From: Chitinophaga sp. SYP-B3965
Lineage (GTDB): Bacteria > Bacteroidota > Bacteroidia > Chitinophagales > Chitinophagaceae
Length of the DNA: 64,000 bases
Direction: 5' to 3'
NCBI RefSeq assembly: GCF_009647655.1
Contig: NZ_WJFD01000003.1
Span: 124,001 to 188,000, forward strand
Positions within the stretch are counted from its first letter, which is position 1, and every line of letters begins with the position of its first letter. The translations under genes were made by a program, and so were the position numbers. Positions 26,535 to 35,806 of the stretch are shown here, piece by piece. Under the pieces are notes generated by a model. The model saw only the letters and a list, made by a program, of their open reading frames with translations. It did no database searches and was not told the DNA's origin.

Positions 26535-28916
26535 ATGAAAAAATTCATGTTTTTAGCGTTGCTGTGTGTGTCTGTATTTACGCAGGCTGCCTTTGCACAG
26601 ACGATTATCACTGGCGTTGTAACAGACAAAACATCCGGCAAACCGCTGGAAGGCGCCACCATCTCCATTTACAACGGCTCCAATACTTATACAAATACAA
26701 AAGGACAATACCGCCTCTCTGTTCCGGGACATGGCGCTTATACGCTGCAGGCCAGCTTTCTGGGCTTTACGACTATACAGCAGGTGATCAAAGTACAACA
26801 GAAAGAAACCGAATTTAACGTCTCCTTACAGGAAACCGGCCTCTTCGTAAAACCAGTGGAGATCTCCAGTTTACGCGCAGGCAGGAATGCTCCTTTCACC
26901 AAATCAGAACTGAGTAAAGAAGATATCGCGAAACAGAACCTGGGCCAGGACCTGCCACTGTTGCTGAATCAACTGCCCTCCGTAGTCACTAATTCTGATG
27001 CAGGCGCTGGTGTAGGGTATACCGGGATGCGGGTACGCGGCAGTGACATCACCCGTATAAACGTTACCATCAATGGTATCCCGGTGAACGATGCAGAATC
27101 TCAAGGCACCTTTTTCGTAAATATGCCTGACTTTGCTTCTTCTGTGAACAGCATCCAGTTACAACGTGGTGTAGGGACTTCTACTAATGGAGCCGGGGCT
27201 TTCGGGGCTTCGCTCAACCTCAGCACCAACCAGTTTTCTGATAAACCATATGCTGAAATTGATAACAGTTACGGCTCCTTCGATACCTGGAAACACACTG
27301 TAAAAGCCGGTAGCGGCCTGATCAACGGACATTTCACGGTAGATGCCCGTCTGTCCAAGATCTCTTCCAACGGGTATGTTGACAGAGCCGCATCAGATCT
27401 GCGCTCTTTTTATACCTCTGCTGCCTATATCTCTGAAAAAACAGCTATCCGCCTGAACGTGTTCTCCGGCAAGGAAAAAACCTACCAGGCATGGAACGGT
27501 GTTTCTAAAGAAACACTGGATACCAACAGAACATACAATACCAGTGGCACAGAAAAACCGGGCACTCCTTATGATAATGAAACGGATAACTATCAGCAGG
27601 ATCATTACCAGTTGTTCTTCAACCACGCTATTCACAATAACCTGAACTTCAACATAGCCCTGCATTACACCCGTGGCCGCGGTTATTATGAGAATTACCT
27701 GGCGGGTGAAAGCTACCTGGATTATGGACTGGAAGAACCTATCATCAATGGCGCACCGGTTGCCACAACAGACCTGATCCGCCAACTCTGGCTGGATAAT
27801 CATTTCTACGGTGGCATCTTCTCCATCAATCATAACGTTGGCAAATTTTCCTGGAGTGCAGGCGGTGGATGGAACCGTTATGATGGTAAACATTATGGCA
27901 AAGTGATCTGGGCTGAGAATGCCATTGAGAAAGACTATCGCTGGTATAACCTGAATTCTTTCAAAACTGATTTCAACATCTACTGGAAAGGCGAATACGC
28001 CATCACGGAAAAACTGAAAGCATTTGCTGATGTGCAATACCGTCATGTAACGTATGAACTGAACGGCTTCCGTAAGAACCCGGAGATCCGTCAAAAGAAC
28101 CTGTATGATTTCTTCAATCCTAAAGGCGGGCTTACTTTCCAGCTGAATGACCAGCAACATCTCTATGCTTCTTATGCCATTGGTAATAAAGAACCTAACC
28201 GGGATGACTTTGAAGTAGGTTTACTGCAGGCACCTAAACACGAAACGCTGCGTAACCTGGAAGCGGGGTATGTACTGCGCAGTCAGAAAGGTGGTGTGCA
28301 GGCAAACGTGTATTACATGAACTATCGTAATCAGCTGGTCCTCACCGGCCAGATCAATGATGTAGGCGCATACGCCAGAGCCAATATCCCGAAAAGCTAC
28401 CGCCTTGGGCTTGAGCTGGATGGGCATTACAACTTATGCTCCCAGCTTACCCTGGCAGGAAATATTGCTTTCAGCCGCAACCGCGTATTTGATTACACAG
28501 AGTTCCTGGACGATTGGGATAATGGCGGACAAAAACCTGTTACACACAAAGAATCTGATATCTCCTTCTCCCCTGACCTTGTGGCAGGATACACAGTTAG
28601 CTTCAAACCTTTTGCAGGCTTAGCGATTGACTGGGTTGGCAAATATGTGAGCCGCCAGTTCCTGGATAATTCTTCTGATGTAAATCGTACACTGGATGCA
28701 TTCCTCGTGAATGATGTACGTTTCAATTACATTGTTCCGCAAAAGCTCTTTAAAGAATTAGGATTGCAACTGATGTTGAACAATATCTTCAATGAGAAGT
28801 ATGAGCCGAATGGGTATACTTATGGTTACCTGGAAGGTGGGGAAGTGAAATCTTCCAATACCTATTTTCCAATGGCCGGATTTAACTTTATGGTAGGTGT
28901 CAGGATTGGGTTGTAA
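26535..28916 (+). CDS. TonB-dependent outer-membrane receptor, probably for thiamine or a precursor
   Basis: The 793-residue receptor has a signal peptide (MKKFMFLALLCVSVFTQAAFA) and a carboxypeptidase-regulatory-like domain (about 25-100). A plug domain follows (about 125-235) with RVRGSDITRINVTINGIPVNDAESQG, then a 22-strand-type barrel ending in the aromatic C-terminal strand FMVGVRIGL. It is not a SusC because no SusD follows. The TPP riboswitch in its leader ties it to thiamine, and receptors behind THI boxes in Bacteroidota are proposed to import thiamine or its phosphates. The substrate is inferred from the riboswitch only. Confidence 0.92.
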   Translation: MKKFMFLALLCVSVFTQAAFAQTIITGVVTDKTSGKPLEGATISIYNGSNTYTNTKGQYRLSVPGHGAYTLQASFLGFTTIQQVIKVQQKETEFNVSLQETGLFVKPVEISSLRAGRNAPFTKSELSKEDIAKQNLGQDLPLLLNQLPSVVTNSDAGAGVGYTGMRVRGSDITRINVTINGIPVNDAESQGTFFVNMPDFASSVNSIQLQRGVGTSTNGAGAFGASLNLSTNQFSDKPYAEIDNSYGSFDTWKHTVKAGSGLINGHFTVDARLSKISSNGYVDRAASDLRSFYTSAAYISEKTAIRLNVFSGKEKTYQAWNGVSKETLDTNRTYNTSGTEKPGTPYDNETDNYQQDHYQLFFNHAIHNNLNFNIALHYTRGRGYYENYLAGESYLDYGLEEPIINGAPVATTDLIRQLWLDNHFYGGIFSINHNVGKFSWSAGGGWNRYDGKHYGKVIWAENAIEKDYRWYNLNSFKTDFNIYWKGEYAITEKLKAFADVQYRHVTYELNGFRKNPEIRQKNLYDFFNPKGGLTFQLNDQQHLYASYAIGNKEPNRDDFEVGLLQAPKHETLRNLEAGYVLRSQKGGVQANVYYMNYRNQLVLTGQINDVGAYARANIPKSYRLGLELDGHYNLCSQLTLAGNIAFSRNRVFDYTEFLDDWDNGGQKPVTHKESDISFSPDLVAGYTVSFKPFAGLAIDWVGKYVSRQFLDNSSDVNRTLDAFLVNDVRFNYIVPQKLFKELGLQLMLNNIFNEKYEPNGYTYGYLEGGEVKSSNTYFPMAGFNFMVGVRIGL

Positions 28917-28926
28917 GCATCTTATA

Positions 28927-28961
28927 AAAAAAGCCCCGCTATGTTCTAGCGGGGCTTTTTT
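28927..28961. terminator. bidirectional Rho-independent terminator
   Basis: A stem of about 14 bp including GCCCCGCTA/TAGCGGGGC (with loop 28942-28946) is flanked by A and T runs. It serves the receptor gene and the convergent T9SS protein gene, which ends 8 bp away. Confidence 0.92.
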
Positions 28962-28968
28962 ATTTTAC

Positions 28969-31900
28969 TTATTTTATGATGACCAGCTTCCCTTCTTTTT
29001 TAAGTCCACCGGTATGTACTATCACTATATAATAAATGCCGGCACTTAACCCTCTCACATCAATATCCTCTAACAACGTTTGCTCCACTTCCCGGAAGAA
29101 AACGATCTTCCCCTGTCCGTTCGCTATGGTAATTTTAAACATAGGCTGAGTGGATGAAACATGTACTACACTACTTGCCGGGTTAGGATATAAAAATAGT
29201 GGTGTAGGTTGTGTTATTTCCATTGTAATGGCATTGCTGGTAACAACAGGCATTGACGCACAGGTTGCATTACCCGCAAGTTCACAGGTTACCACGTTCC
29301 CATTGAGCAATGTACTACTGCTATAAGTATTCGAACTACCTGTCTGTACATTTTGCCCGTTCACCTTGAAAGTATACACAGGGTTTATTCCTCCATTTGC
29401 TGCTGTAGCGGTGAAAACAACCTCCATACCTACCGGCATCTTACTACCGGGGGTTACAGCCAGTGTTACTGCAGGTATTGCAGTATTGACAGTTACCTGG
29501 AAAGTAAGCGTAGCAGTTGCAAAACCATCAGATACCTGCACCGTAAATGCATCCGTACCGGCATAATTAGCTGCCGGCGTATAAGTAATACCGGTTGGTG
29601 TTACGTTAGCACCATTGCTATTTGCTGTAAAAGGCAACCCGCTGATCGTACCATGTGCTGCTGCATTTATAACAGTCCATGTGAGTGTTTGTCCGTTATC
29701 ATTATCCCTGGTTTGCAACAGGTCCTGAATAGCAACATTGGTATTACTGCAGAGTGTTATTGCCTGTGTGCCGGAAACCGTAAAGACCGGCGATGTATTC
29801 ACCGTGTATACCTCTCCTGCTGAATATGCTGCTGCAGCATTGCCTGCCAGATCTGTTATTCCTGTACCCGTCATATCCAGGCGTATCGTTCCACTCGTTA
29901 CAACATTATTTACCGTTACATCTATTACAGTACCTTGATTGGCCGATACAATAGCGATCGTACCATTTGCAGTTCCTGTTTTCCCTAATACAAATGCACC
30001 TGTACTTATTCCTTTTACAATTTCACTGAAAGTAACGCGATACACAACACTGCCTGCACCGGCAATAGGTGTTAAAGGAGATAACCTGTTAATACTGAGC
30101 ACTACAGGCGCCGTTCTGTCAAACGTTACACTGGTAGCAGCAGATGTTACTGATACTCCTGCATTCCCTGCCAGATCCTGAAATGCAATGCTGAATGCCA
30201 CATTACCTTCTGCATCACCACCCGCCATCGTATAAACAGCAGACCAGTTATTAGCACCGGTATTTGTGGCGGTTACTGTATGACCTGCAATGGATACTAC
30301 AGGTGTCGCAATCATTTCGCTGGAAGTAAAATTCAATGTAACAACATCCCCTGTTTTTGCCAGGGAGTTATTGGCAGAGATCGTTACCGGGTTTAATACA
30401 GGAGTGGTTTTATCAAACGTTACAGTACTTGCAGCAGATGTTACTGATACTCCTGCATTCCCTGCCAGATCCTGAAATGCAATACTGAATGCCACGATAC
30501 CTTCTGCATCACTACCTGCCATTGTATAAACCGCAGACCAGTTATTAGCACCGGTATTTGTGGCGGTTACTATATGACCTGCAATAGATACTACAGGCGT
30601 AGCAATCATTTCGCTGGAAGTAAAATTCAATGTAACAACATCTCCTGTTTTGGCCAGGGAGTTATTGGAAGAGATCGTTACCGGGTTTAAAATCGGTGCC
30701 GTTCTATCAAATGTTACACTACTTGCAGCAGATGTTACTGGCACACCTGCATTCCCTGCTACATCCTGAAACGCAATACTGAATGCCACGATACCTTCTG
30801 CATCACTACCTGCCATCGTATAAACGGCAGACCAGTTATTACCCCCAGTATTTGTGGCGGTTATTATATGACCTGCCATGGATACTACAGGTGCCACAAT
30901 TATTTCGCTGGAAGTGAAATTCAATGTAACAACATCTCCCGTTTTTGCCAGTGAATTATTGGAAGAGATGGTTACCGGGTTTAATACAGGAACAGTACGG
31001 TCAAAAGTAATTGCAGAAGGAGAAGTAACCGCAGCCGCTGCATTTCCTGCAAGATCGCTGCAGGCAATATCAAATGCAATAAGCCCTTCTGCATCGCTGT
31101 TCGTCATTGTATAATTTGCGGTGTAGTTATTGCCGCCGGTATTGGTAACCGGTATTACCTGGCCTGCGATAGTTACCACAGGTGTAAAAACTGTTTCACT
31201 GGTGGTAAACTGCAAAGTAATAATGTTCCCCACCTTTGCTTGTGCAGGAATAGTGTTATCAGAAACAATGGTTACAGGACTCAATACGGGTAAGGTCCTG
31301 TCAAATCTCACCGCACTGGAATTTGTGGTAGCTGTTACTGCTACACCTGCATTCGCTGCCTGATCACTGAAGGCAATGCTGAACGCCAGCATACCCTCCA
31401 CATCAGTATTCACCATGGTATAAACCGCAGACCAGTTATTGCCCCCTACGTTACTGGCTGTTACCGTGTGGCCAGCAATAGATACTGCAGGTGGAAGGAT
31501 CATTTCGTTCGAAGTAAAGTTCAGCGTAATAACATCTCCTGTTTGGGCCAGAGAAGTATTATCATTATCGGAGGTTATACTTACCGCTGATAATACAGGT
31601 ACATTCGTATCAATAACAATATCTTTCTGTATTCCCAAAGATGCCGCAACTGGTAATACAAGCGATGCATCCGTTCCATAAATATCTTTTATCGTTCCTC
31701 CGGCCAGTGACAAAACATCCAGATCAGCCACATCCTCACCAGCGCCAACAGTATAATTAAATATAAGTACAGCAGTGCCTGAACCAGCTGCATAAGAGGC
31801 CGTGCTGCCTGAGTTAAGTGATACAACAGGTGTACCTGTTACCACTACATCAGAAGTAAAAGTAACCGTAACAGGAATAACCGTTCCTGCTTTATAATGC

Positions 31901-33723
31901 CCATCAGCGATATTTGCACTTACTGAACTGATCACCGGTGCGGTGACGAATGAAAGGATGTTGCCATTATTCGTACCTGCATTATTGGTAGCCGCAACCC
32001 TGTAATAATATTGTGTAGAAGGTATTAATCCTGTAATGTTAGTACGTACCGTAGTTGCAGATGCACTTCCCAGGATACTGGTGGCTATAGGTGTCGTCGT
32101 ACTAATTGTTCCCAGTGCCGGTGTTAATGTGGGATCAGCAGAATATGTAAAAGTGATGTTGCTGATATTACCCTGAAGTGGCTCAACAGTAGCTTTCAAC
32201 CCTGCACTGGTGGTCAGGATATTTTCTGCAGGCAAGGTAACAGTTGCAGGAGCATCTGCTCCAAGATACTGTACAGGATTCAAGGTAGCAGTGTTGACAT
32301 TATATGTTTCTGAACCTGCTGCCCCATTGTATTCCATCACCATCACATTGAATTTCTGCCCTGATGCAACGGTTATCCGGTTCATATTTACAGCAGCGGA
32401 AAGACCCTGGCCAGAACCCATACCATTATAAACACAATACCAGCCGGAAGTGCCTACCCTCCCTCCTGTCGTTACAGAGACAGAATCCGTGAACGCGGTA
32501 TAGGTAGTATTATTAACCACCGGCGGTATTGCCGGCCCGGTTGTTACAGTTTCATTTCTTACAAACACGGCACAGCGATTCCCGTTTCCACGCACCCAGC
32601 TAATAAGTACACGCCTGCGGTCTGTATAATTCGGCGTTATGGTAACGTCGGAAGCTTGTACCGTAGGAACAGCAATAGTGGTAAGATTAGCTATATTAGT
32701 AGTAGCTGAGGTGCCATATGTTTCCCAACCTGTGGCGCCATTGTAACTAACTGCCATTACCCGGTAGCTGGTACCCGGATTAAGACCTGTTACGTCTACA
32801 GAAGGCACTCTCCCCTTATATACACAATACCAGCCGGAAGAGCCGATCTGTGATCCATTTCCAAAAACCGTGTTAGCCGTATAAGTGGTGAGATCTGCCG
32901 GACTTGCCGTACCTGTGTTCCCTTCTTTCATAAATACAGCCACGGCATCTCCCGTGCCAGCAACATCCGTCCAGTTGATCTTAGCGGTAATACCTGTAAC
33001 GGAAGCAACAGTAGTAGTGACTGCAGCGGTTGGTGCAAAGTTCGAAGGAGCCTCAAAATCAAGATCATCTATCATCACCGGGTATTGGCCATTTGGTACA
33101 TGAATACGTATTTCATCCAGGAATTCCCAGTCTGAACCGAATGAAAGATAGGTGCCGGAAAATGCATCAGGTGGATTATAAGAGATATCCGTGGGACTTG
33201 TTGAAGAAAAATTAGGGTCCCCTAAATAGAGCACCGTATTAGCCACCATTCTACCACCCCGGTATCCTTGTATGGCCACCTGAGTGGTATTTCCTTTTCC
33301 AATACAGAGGTACATAGTTCTTAACCAAAAATTCCCTACCGGAGCAGTAAGCGCCCCCAATGGCGCAAAAGTGATCCTGTATTCAGCAGCCCCCGTCCCA
33401 GTGCTGCCAGGAATTGATCCACCTGGTCCTGCATTAAAAAAAAAGGCATTTCCATTACGGAACCTGGCAGGATCGCCAAGATTACCAAGGTACATACCGA
33501 GGCCCGCAAAATCGACCGGACTGATATACTGAAAGGTCAAAGGCAATGTTGGATCATCATTAAAAGTAACTGATCGCGGGGCGATTGTAAGGATTGGTGA
33601 AAAGCTTTCAAAGTCCTGATCCGCAGGAACTTTTTGCGCCCGTAAGCCCGTATTAAAAAGGAAAATGGAAATAAAGGAAATTGCTATTCCCTTGAGGTAT
33701 AGGTGTTTGTAGAGTTGAGGCAT
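28969..33723 (-). CDS. giant secreted Ig-like/fibronectin-like repeat protein with T9SS sorting domain
   Basis: The 1584-residue protein has a signal peptide (first ~29 residues). An N-terminal jelly-roll-like region is followed by two related fibronectin-III-like blocks (about 230-350 and 352-490), each with a GSSGWYCVY or GTSGWYCVY motif. A further FN3-like domain ends near 595 and an SwmB-like domain near 705. Five Ig-like repeats of about 98 residues follow (about 706-1201), each with TGDV-TLNFTS, NNWSAVYTM and FSIAFQD landmarks. Cadherin/Ig-like domains then lead to a type A T9SS sorting domain from about 1508 (LFLYPNPAS...GLSAGIYYI). It should be exported by type IX secretion and held at the surface or released. 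No catalytic domain is visible, so adhesion or a structural role is likely. Confidence 0.9.
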   Translation of the reverse strand: MPQLYKHLYLKGIAISFISIFLFNTGLRAQKVPADQDFESFSPILTIAPRSVTFNDDPTLPLTFQYISPVDFAGLGMYLGNLGDPARFRNGNAFFFNAGPGGSIPGSTGTGAAEYRITFAPLGALTAPVGNFWLRTMYLCIGKGNTTQVAIQGYRGGRMVANTVLYLGDPNFSSTSPTDISYNPPDAFSGTYLSFGSDWEFLDEIRIHVPNGQYPVMIDDLDFEAPSNFAPTAAVTTTVASVTGITAKINWTDVAGTGDAVAVFMKEGNTGTASPADLTTYTANTVFGNGSQIGSSGWYCVYKGRVPSVDVTGLNPGTSYRVMAVSYNGATGWETYGTSATTNIANLTTIAVPTVQASDVTITPNYTDRRRVLISWVRGNGNRCAVFVRNETVTTGPAIPPVVNNTTYTAFTDSVSVTTGGRVGTSGWYCVYNGMGSGQGLSAAVNMNRITVASGQKFNVMVMEYNGAAGSETYNVNTATLNPVQYLGADAPATVTLPAENILTTSAGLKATVEPLQGNISNITFTYSADPTLTPALGTISTTTPIATSILGSASATTVRTNITGLIPSTQYYYRVAATNNAGTNNGNILSFVTAPVISSVSANIADGHYKAGTVIPVTVTFTSDVVVTGTPVVSLNSGSTASYAAGSGTAVLIFNYTVGAGEDVADLDVLSLAGGTIKDIYGTDASLVLPVAASLGIQKDIVIDTNVPVLSAVSITSDNDNTSLAQTGDVITLNFTSNEMILPPAVSIAGHTVTASNVGGNNWSAVYTMVNTDVEGMLAFSIAFSDQAANAGVAVTATTNSSAVRFDRTLPVLSPVTIVSDNTIPAQAKVGNIITLQFTTSETVFTPVVTIAGQVIPVTNTGGNNYTANYTMTNSDAEGLIAFDIACSDLAGNAAAAVTSPSAITFDRTVPVLNPVTISSNNSLAKTGDVVTLNFTSSEIIVAPVVSMAGHIITATNTGGNNWSAVYTMAGSDAEGIVAFSIAFQDVAGNAGVPVTSAASSVTFDRTAPILNPVTISSNNSLAKTGDVVTLNFTSSEMIATPVVSIAGHIVTATNTGANNWSAVYTMAGSDAEGIVAFSIAFQDLAGNAGVSVTSAASTVTFDKTTPVLNPVTISANNSLAKTGDVVTLNFTSSEMIATPVVSIAGHTVTATNTGANNWSAVYTMAGGDAEGNVAFSIAFQDLAGNAGVSVTSAATSVTFDRTAPVVLSINRLSPLTPIAGAGSVVYRVTFSEIVKGISTGAFVLGKTGTANGTIAIVSANQGTVIDVTVNNVVTSGTIRLDMTGTGITDLAGNAAAAYSAGEVYTVNTSPVFTVSGTQAITLCSNTNVAIQDLLQTRDNDNGQTLTWTVINAAAHGTISGLPFTANSNGANVTPTGITYTPAANYAGTDAFTVQVSDGFATATLTFQVTVNTAIPAVTLAVTPGSKMPVGMEVVFTATAANGGINPVYTFKVNGQNVQTGSSNTYSSSTLLNGNVVTCELAGNATCASMPVVTSNAITMEITQPTPLFLYPNPASSVVHVSSTQPMFKITIANGQGKIVFFREVEQTLLEDIDVRGLSAGIYYIVIVHTGGLKKEGKLVIIK
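30119..31000. repeat. three 294-bp tandem repeats inside the T9SS protein gene
   Basis: Units start at about 30119, 30413 and 30707, and each encodes one 98-residue Ig-like repeat. They are nearly identical in DNA, for example around CAGCAGATGTTACTGATACT. Two flanking units at about 31001-31600 are clearly related in protein but diverged in DNA. The similarity points to recent duplication or ongoing homogenisation. Confidence 0.88.
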
Positions 33724-33788
33724 GTTGGTCTTTATAGGTATAAGGTAGTCGAAATTACAAATCAGGCATTAAGATAATATAAATATGG

Positions 33789-34865
33789 CTAAAAAGCCCC
33801 CATTAGCCACGGATCTCCCATGTTCGTTGTATTTATTTTAGGAGCAATACCGGCTTTCCCGCTCGTCATTTCATATTCGTAGAATCCCTTTGCATTACTG
33901 GTAGATAAACCAAAGTACAGATTGTTACCATCCCGGAAAATGTTACCCGCATAACCAGTGGAAGCTGGGAGATCGATCTTCGTCACCTTTTTATCGATCA
34001 GGTTTATTGAAAAAGCGCCAAACTGTTGACTTCCTGTCAAAGCACCCATACTGAATAATATATTGCTTCCTGCATAATATGAACACGATAAATGATCAAT
34101 TGTACCAGGCGCTCCTATGCCAAAGAAATAATCAACATCGAAAGAAGACTGGCCGTTCTTTATGCGCAGGAAACCATTCTGTTCTGGTTTGTCAGCTCCG
34201 CAGTATAAATAAAAATCGCCATTCTCCGTAAAGAAAACCGCAGATGTTGTATTGTCCGTATAAGCTCCACGGTCATCTGTTACACTCGTCACCGCATTAC
34301 CATTTTTTGTATCAATGATCAGCACCTGCGCTGGACTGGGAACTGTTTTACCACTATAACGCTGATTACATACAACAAATAATTTCCCATTGGAGAATGC
34401 CATCAAAGTAGCGTCCGGATCAGCATCACTTATCCCAAAGGAGGAAATATCTACAGTTCCCTGACCGGCCATTGTACTGGGGTCCCAGGCCATGATCTTC
34501 GCGCTTCCTTTCAGAGAAGAATATCCCAAACGATCACTTACAATGATCATATCTGATGCACCAGTAGCTGGCACCAGGCGAAGCACCCCTCTTTCTGTTA
34601 TATCCCCGTTAGGAAAACGATGATACTTTTTAATCGAATCATTATCCGGTTCCAGGATGAACAGGTCCTCTCCTATGGATCTAACGATGGGAGATAAGGC
34701 GAGTTCCGGATTCCTCGAAGTAGGAAAATGATTCAGGGTGTTCAGCGTACTAAAATGCGACTTTGCAGCACCATTTGTTACAATAAAGAATTTATCCTCT
34801 TTATTAACGTCTTTATTCTTTATACAGCTGGTAATCAGTATTAAAAGGAACAGGGACTTTTTCAT
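33789..34865 (-). CDS. lipoprotein with predicted beta-propeller fold (DUF4374/YncE-like)
   Basis: The 358-residue product begins MKKSLFLLILITSC, a lipoprotein signal. I placed the start at this Met (34863-34865), six codons inside the longest frame. The mature part has repeated beta-strand units such as LFVVCNQRY, VLIIDTKNGN and FYLYCGADK, reminiscent of propeller domains that DUF4374-type lipoproteins use next to TonB receptors. It lies between the T9SS gene and a divergent SDR gene, and its -7 box ends 6 bases before the ATG. The role is unknown. Confidence 0.78.
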   Translation of the reverse strand: MKKSLFLLILITSCIKNKDVNKEDKFFIVTNGAAKSHFSTLNTLNHFPTSRNPELALSPIVRSIGEDLFILEPDNDSIKKYHRFPNGDITERGVLRLVPATGASDMIIVSDRLGYSSLKGSAKIMAWDPSTMAGQGTVDISSFGISDADPDATLMAFSNGKLFVVCNQRYSGKTVPSPAQVLIIDTKNGNAVTSVTDDRGAYTDNTTSAVFFTENGDFYLYCGADKPEQNGFLRIKNGQSSFDVDYFFGIGAPGTIDHLSCSYYAGSNILFSMGALTGSQQFGAFSINLIDKKVTKIDLPASTGYAGNIFRDGNNLYFGLSTSNAKGFYEYEMTSGKAGIAPKINTTNMGDPWLMGAF

Positions 34866-34871
34866 GTAGTT

Positions 34872-34879
34872 CAAAGATA
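34872..34879 (-). promoter_or_regulatory. -7 box of the propeller lipoprotein gene
   Basis: The minus strand reads TATCTTTG, a perfect TAnnTTTG, with only 6 bases between it and the ATG. The mRNA would be leaderless or nearly so. Confidence 0.6.
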
Positions 34880-34914
34880 GCAAGTTTCGGGTTTTAACCT
34901 ACTATCGGATAAAC

Positions 34915-34922
34915 AACCTTTG
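34915..34922 (+). promoter_or_regulatory. candidate -7 box of the SDR gene
   Basis: AACCTTTG differs from TAnnTTTG at one position and ends 4 bases before the ATG at 34927, again implying a leaderless transcript. TTTT at 34892-34895 could be a weak -33 element. Confidence 0.4.
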
Positions 34923-34926
34923 CTGT

Positions 34927-35664
34927 ATGAAACTACAGAACAAAACAGCCCTGATCACTGGTGGCACCAGTGGCATTGGTTTAGCAACAGCACAGGATTT
35001 TATTAAAGAAGGCGCAAAAGTGATCATTACTGGTCGTGATGAAACAACATTGAATGAGGCCGTTCAGCAACTTGGCGAGAACGCATCCGGGATAGTTTGT
35101 GATGCAGGAAATATGCAGGATATCCTGGCACTACCTGGAAAAATAACATCGCTTGATATTCTTTTCTGCAATGCCGGATATGGTAAATTTGCTCCTATTG
35201 AAGCCGTTACAACACAACAGTTTGATGAGCTTTTTGATGTACTCGTGAAAGGTGTTTTCTTCACAACACAAGCTTTACTTCCATTGATGAAAGAAGGTGG
35301 CGCTATCATCTTTAATACTTCTGTTGTTACGTTATACGGCTCTCCCTATGCTTCCATTTATTCAGCGGCCAAATCAGCAGTAGCATCTTTCATCAAAACA
35401 TTCGCTACAGAATGTACAACAAGAGGGATACGCGTGAATGGTGTAAGCCCTGGTTACACAGAATCAAAGGGTTTTGAAAAAACCGGCTTGTCTGCGGAGC
35501 AGATTGAAGGCGTTAAACAATCCGTTATTCCCACATTACCATTTAAGCGATTTGGTAAAGCCATGGAAATTGCCAAAGCTGTTAGTTTCCTGGCTTCTGA
35601 TGATGCATCTTATCTGCACGCAACAGAATTGGTTGTAGATGGCGGATATTCCACCATAAAATAA
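34927..35664 (+). CDS. short-chain dehydrogenase/reductase
   Basis: This 245-residue classical SDR has the cofactor loop GGTSGIG (12-18), an NAG motif (CNAGYG) and the catalytic Tyr145-x3-Lys149 in YSAAK, with a serine in the preceding NTSVV strand. The C-terminal ELVVDGGYS is typical of 3-oxoacyl-ACP reductase-like and glucose dehydrogenase-like SDRs. An Arg after the second beta strand (TGRDE) suggests NADPH. The substrate is not predictable and the gene stands alone. Confidence 0.93.
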   Translation: MKLQNKTALITGGTSGIGLATAQDFIKEGAKVIITGRDETTLNEAVQQLGENASGIVCDAGNMQDILALPGKITSLDILFCNAGYGKFAPIEAVTTQQFDELFDVLVKGVFFTTQALLPLMKEGGAIIFNTSVVTLYGSPYASIYSAAKSAVASFIKTFATECTTRGIRVNGVSPGYTESKGFEKTGLSAEQIEGVKQSVIPTLPFKRFGKAMEIAKAVSFLASDDASYLHATELVVDGGYSTIK

Positions 35665-35669
35665 CAGTG

Positions 35670-35687
35670 CCTCCGGGAAACCGGAGG
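35670..35687 (+). terminator. hairpin after the SDR gene
   Basis: A 7-bp stem CCTCCGG/CCGGAGG closes a GAAA tetraloop 5 bp after the stop. The T run is missing, so it may be a weak terminator or a 3' stabiliser. Confidence 0.5.
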
Positions 35688-35745
35688 TCCTGCATTTCTA
35701 CTGGAACAGGCCATCAAATTTCGCCGTACCCGCTATATATACGAA

Positions 35746-35789
35746 TAAAAAAACCGGCTACCCTGAAAGTCTCCTTTCAAAGCAGCCGG
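35746..35789 (-). terminator. terminator of the left SusC/SusD operon
   Basis: A two-part hairpin (AGCCGG/CCGGCT outside, CTTTCA/TGAAAG inside) is followed on the minus strand by T7. It lies 17 bp after the SusD gene. Confidence 0.85.
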
Positions 35790-35806
35790 CCTCTCATTAA
35801 TATAAT

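Noticed and set aside
27393..28160. 255-codon minus-strand frame inside the TonB-dependent receptor gene
   Set aside because: Antisense to barrel strands that match the family. No supporting signal.
30119..31600. Repeats considered as a CRISPR array or mobile repeat
   Set aside because: The unit is 294 bp, stays in frame and encodes Ig-like domains. There are no short repeats with spacers.
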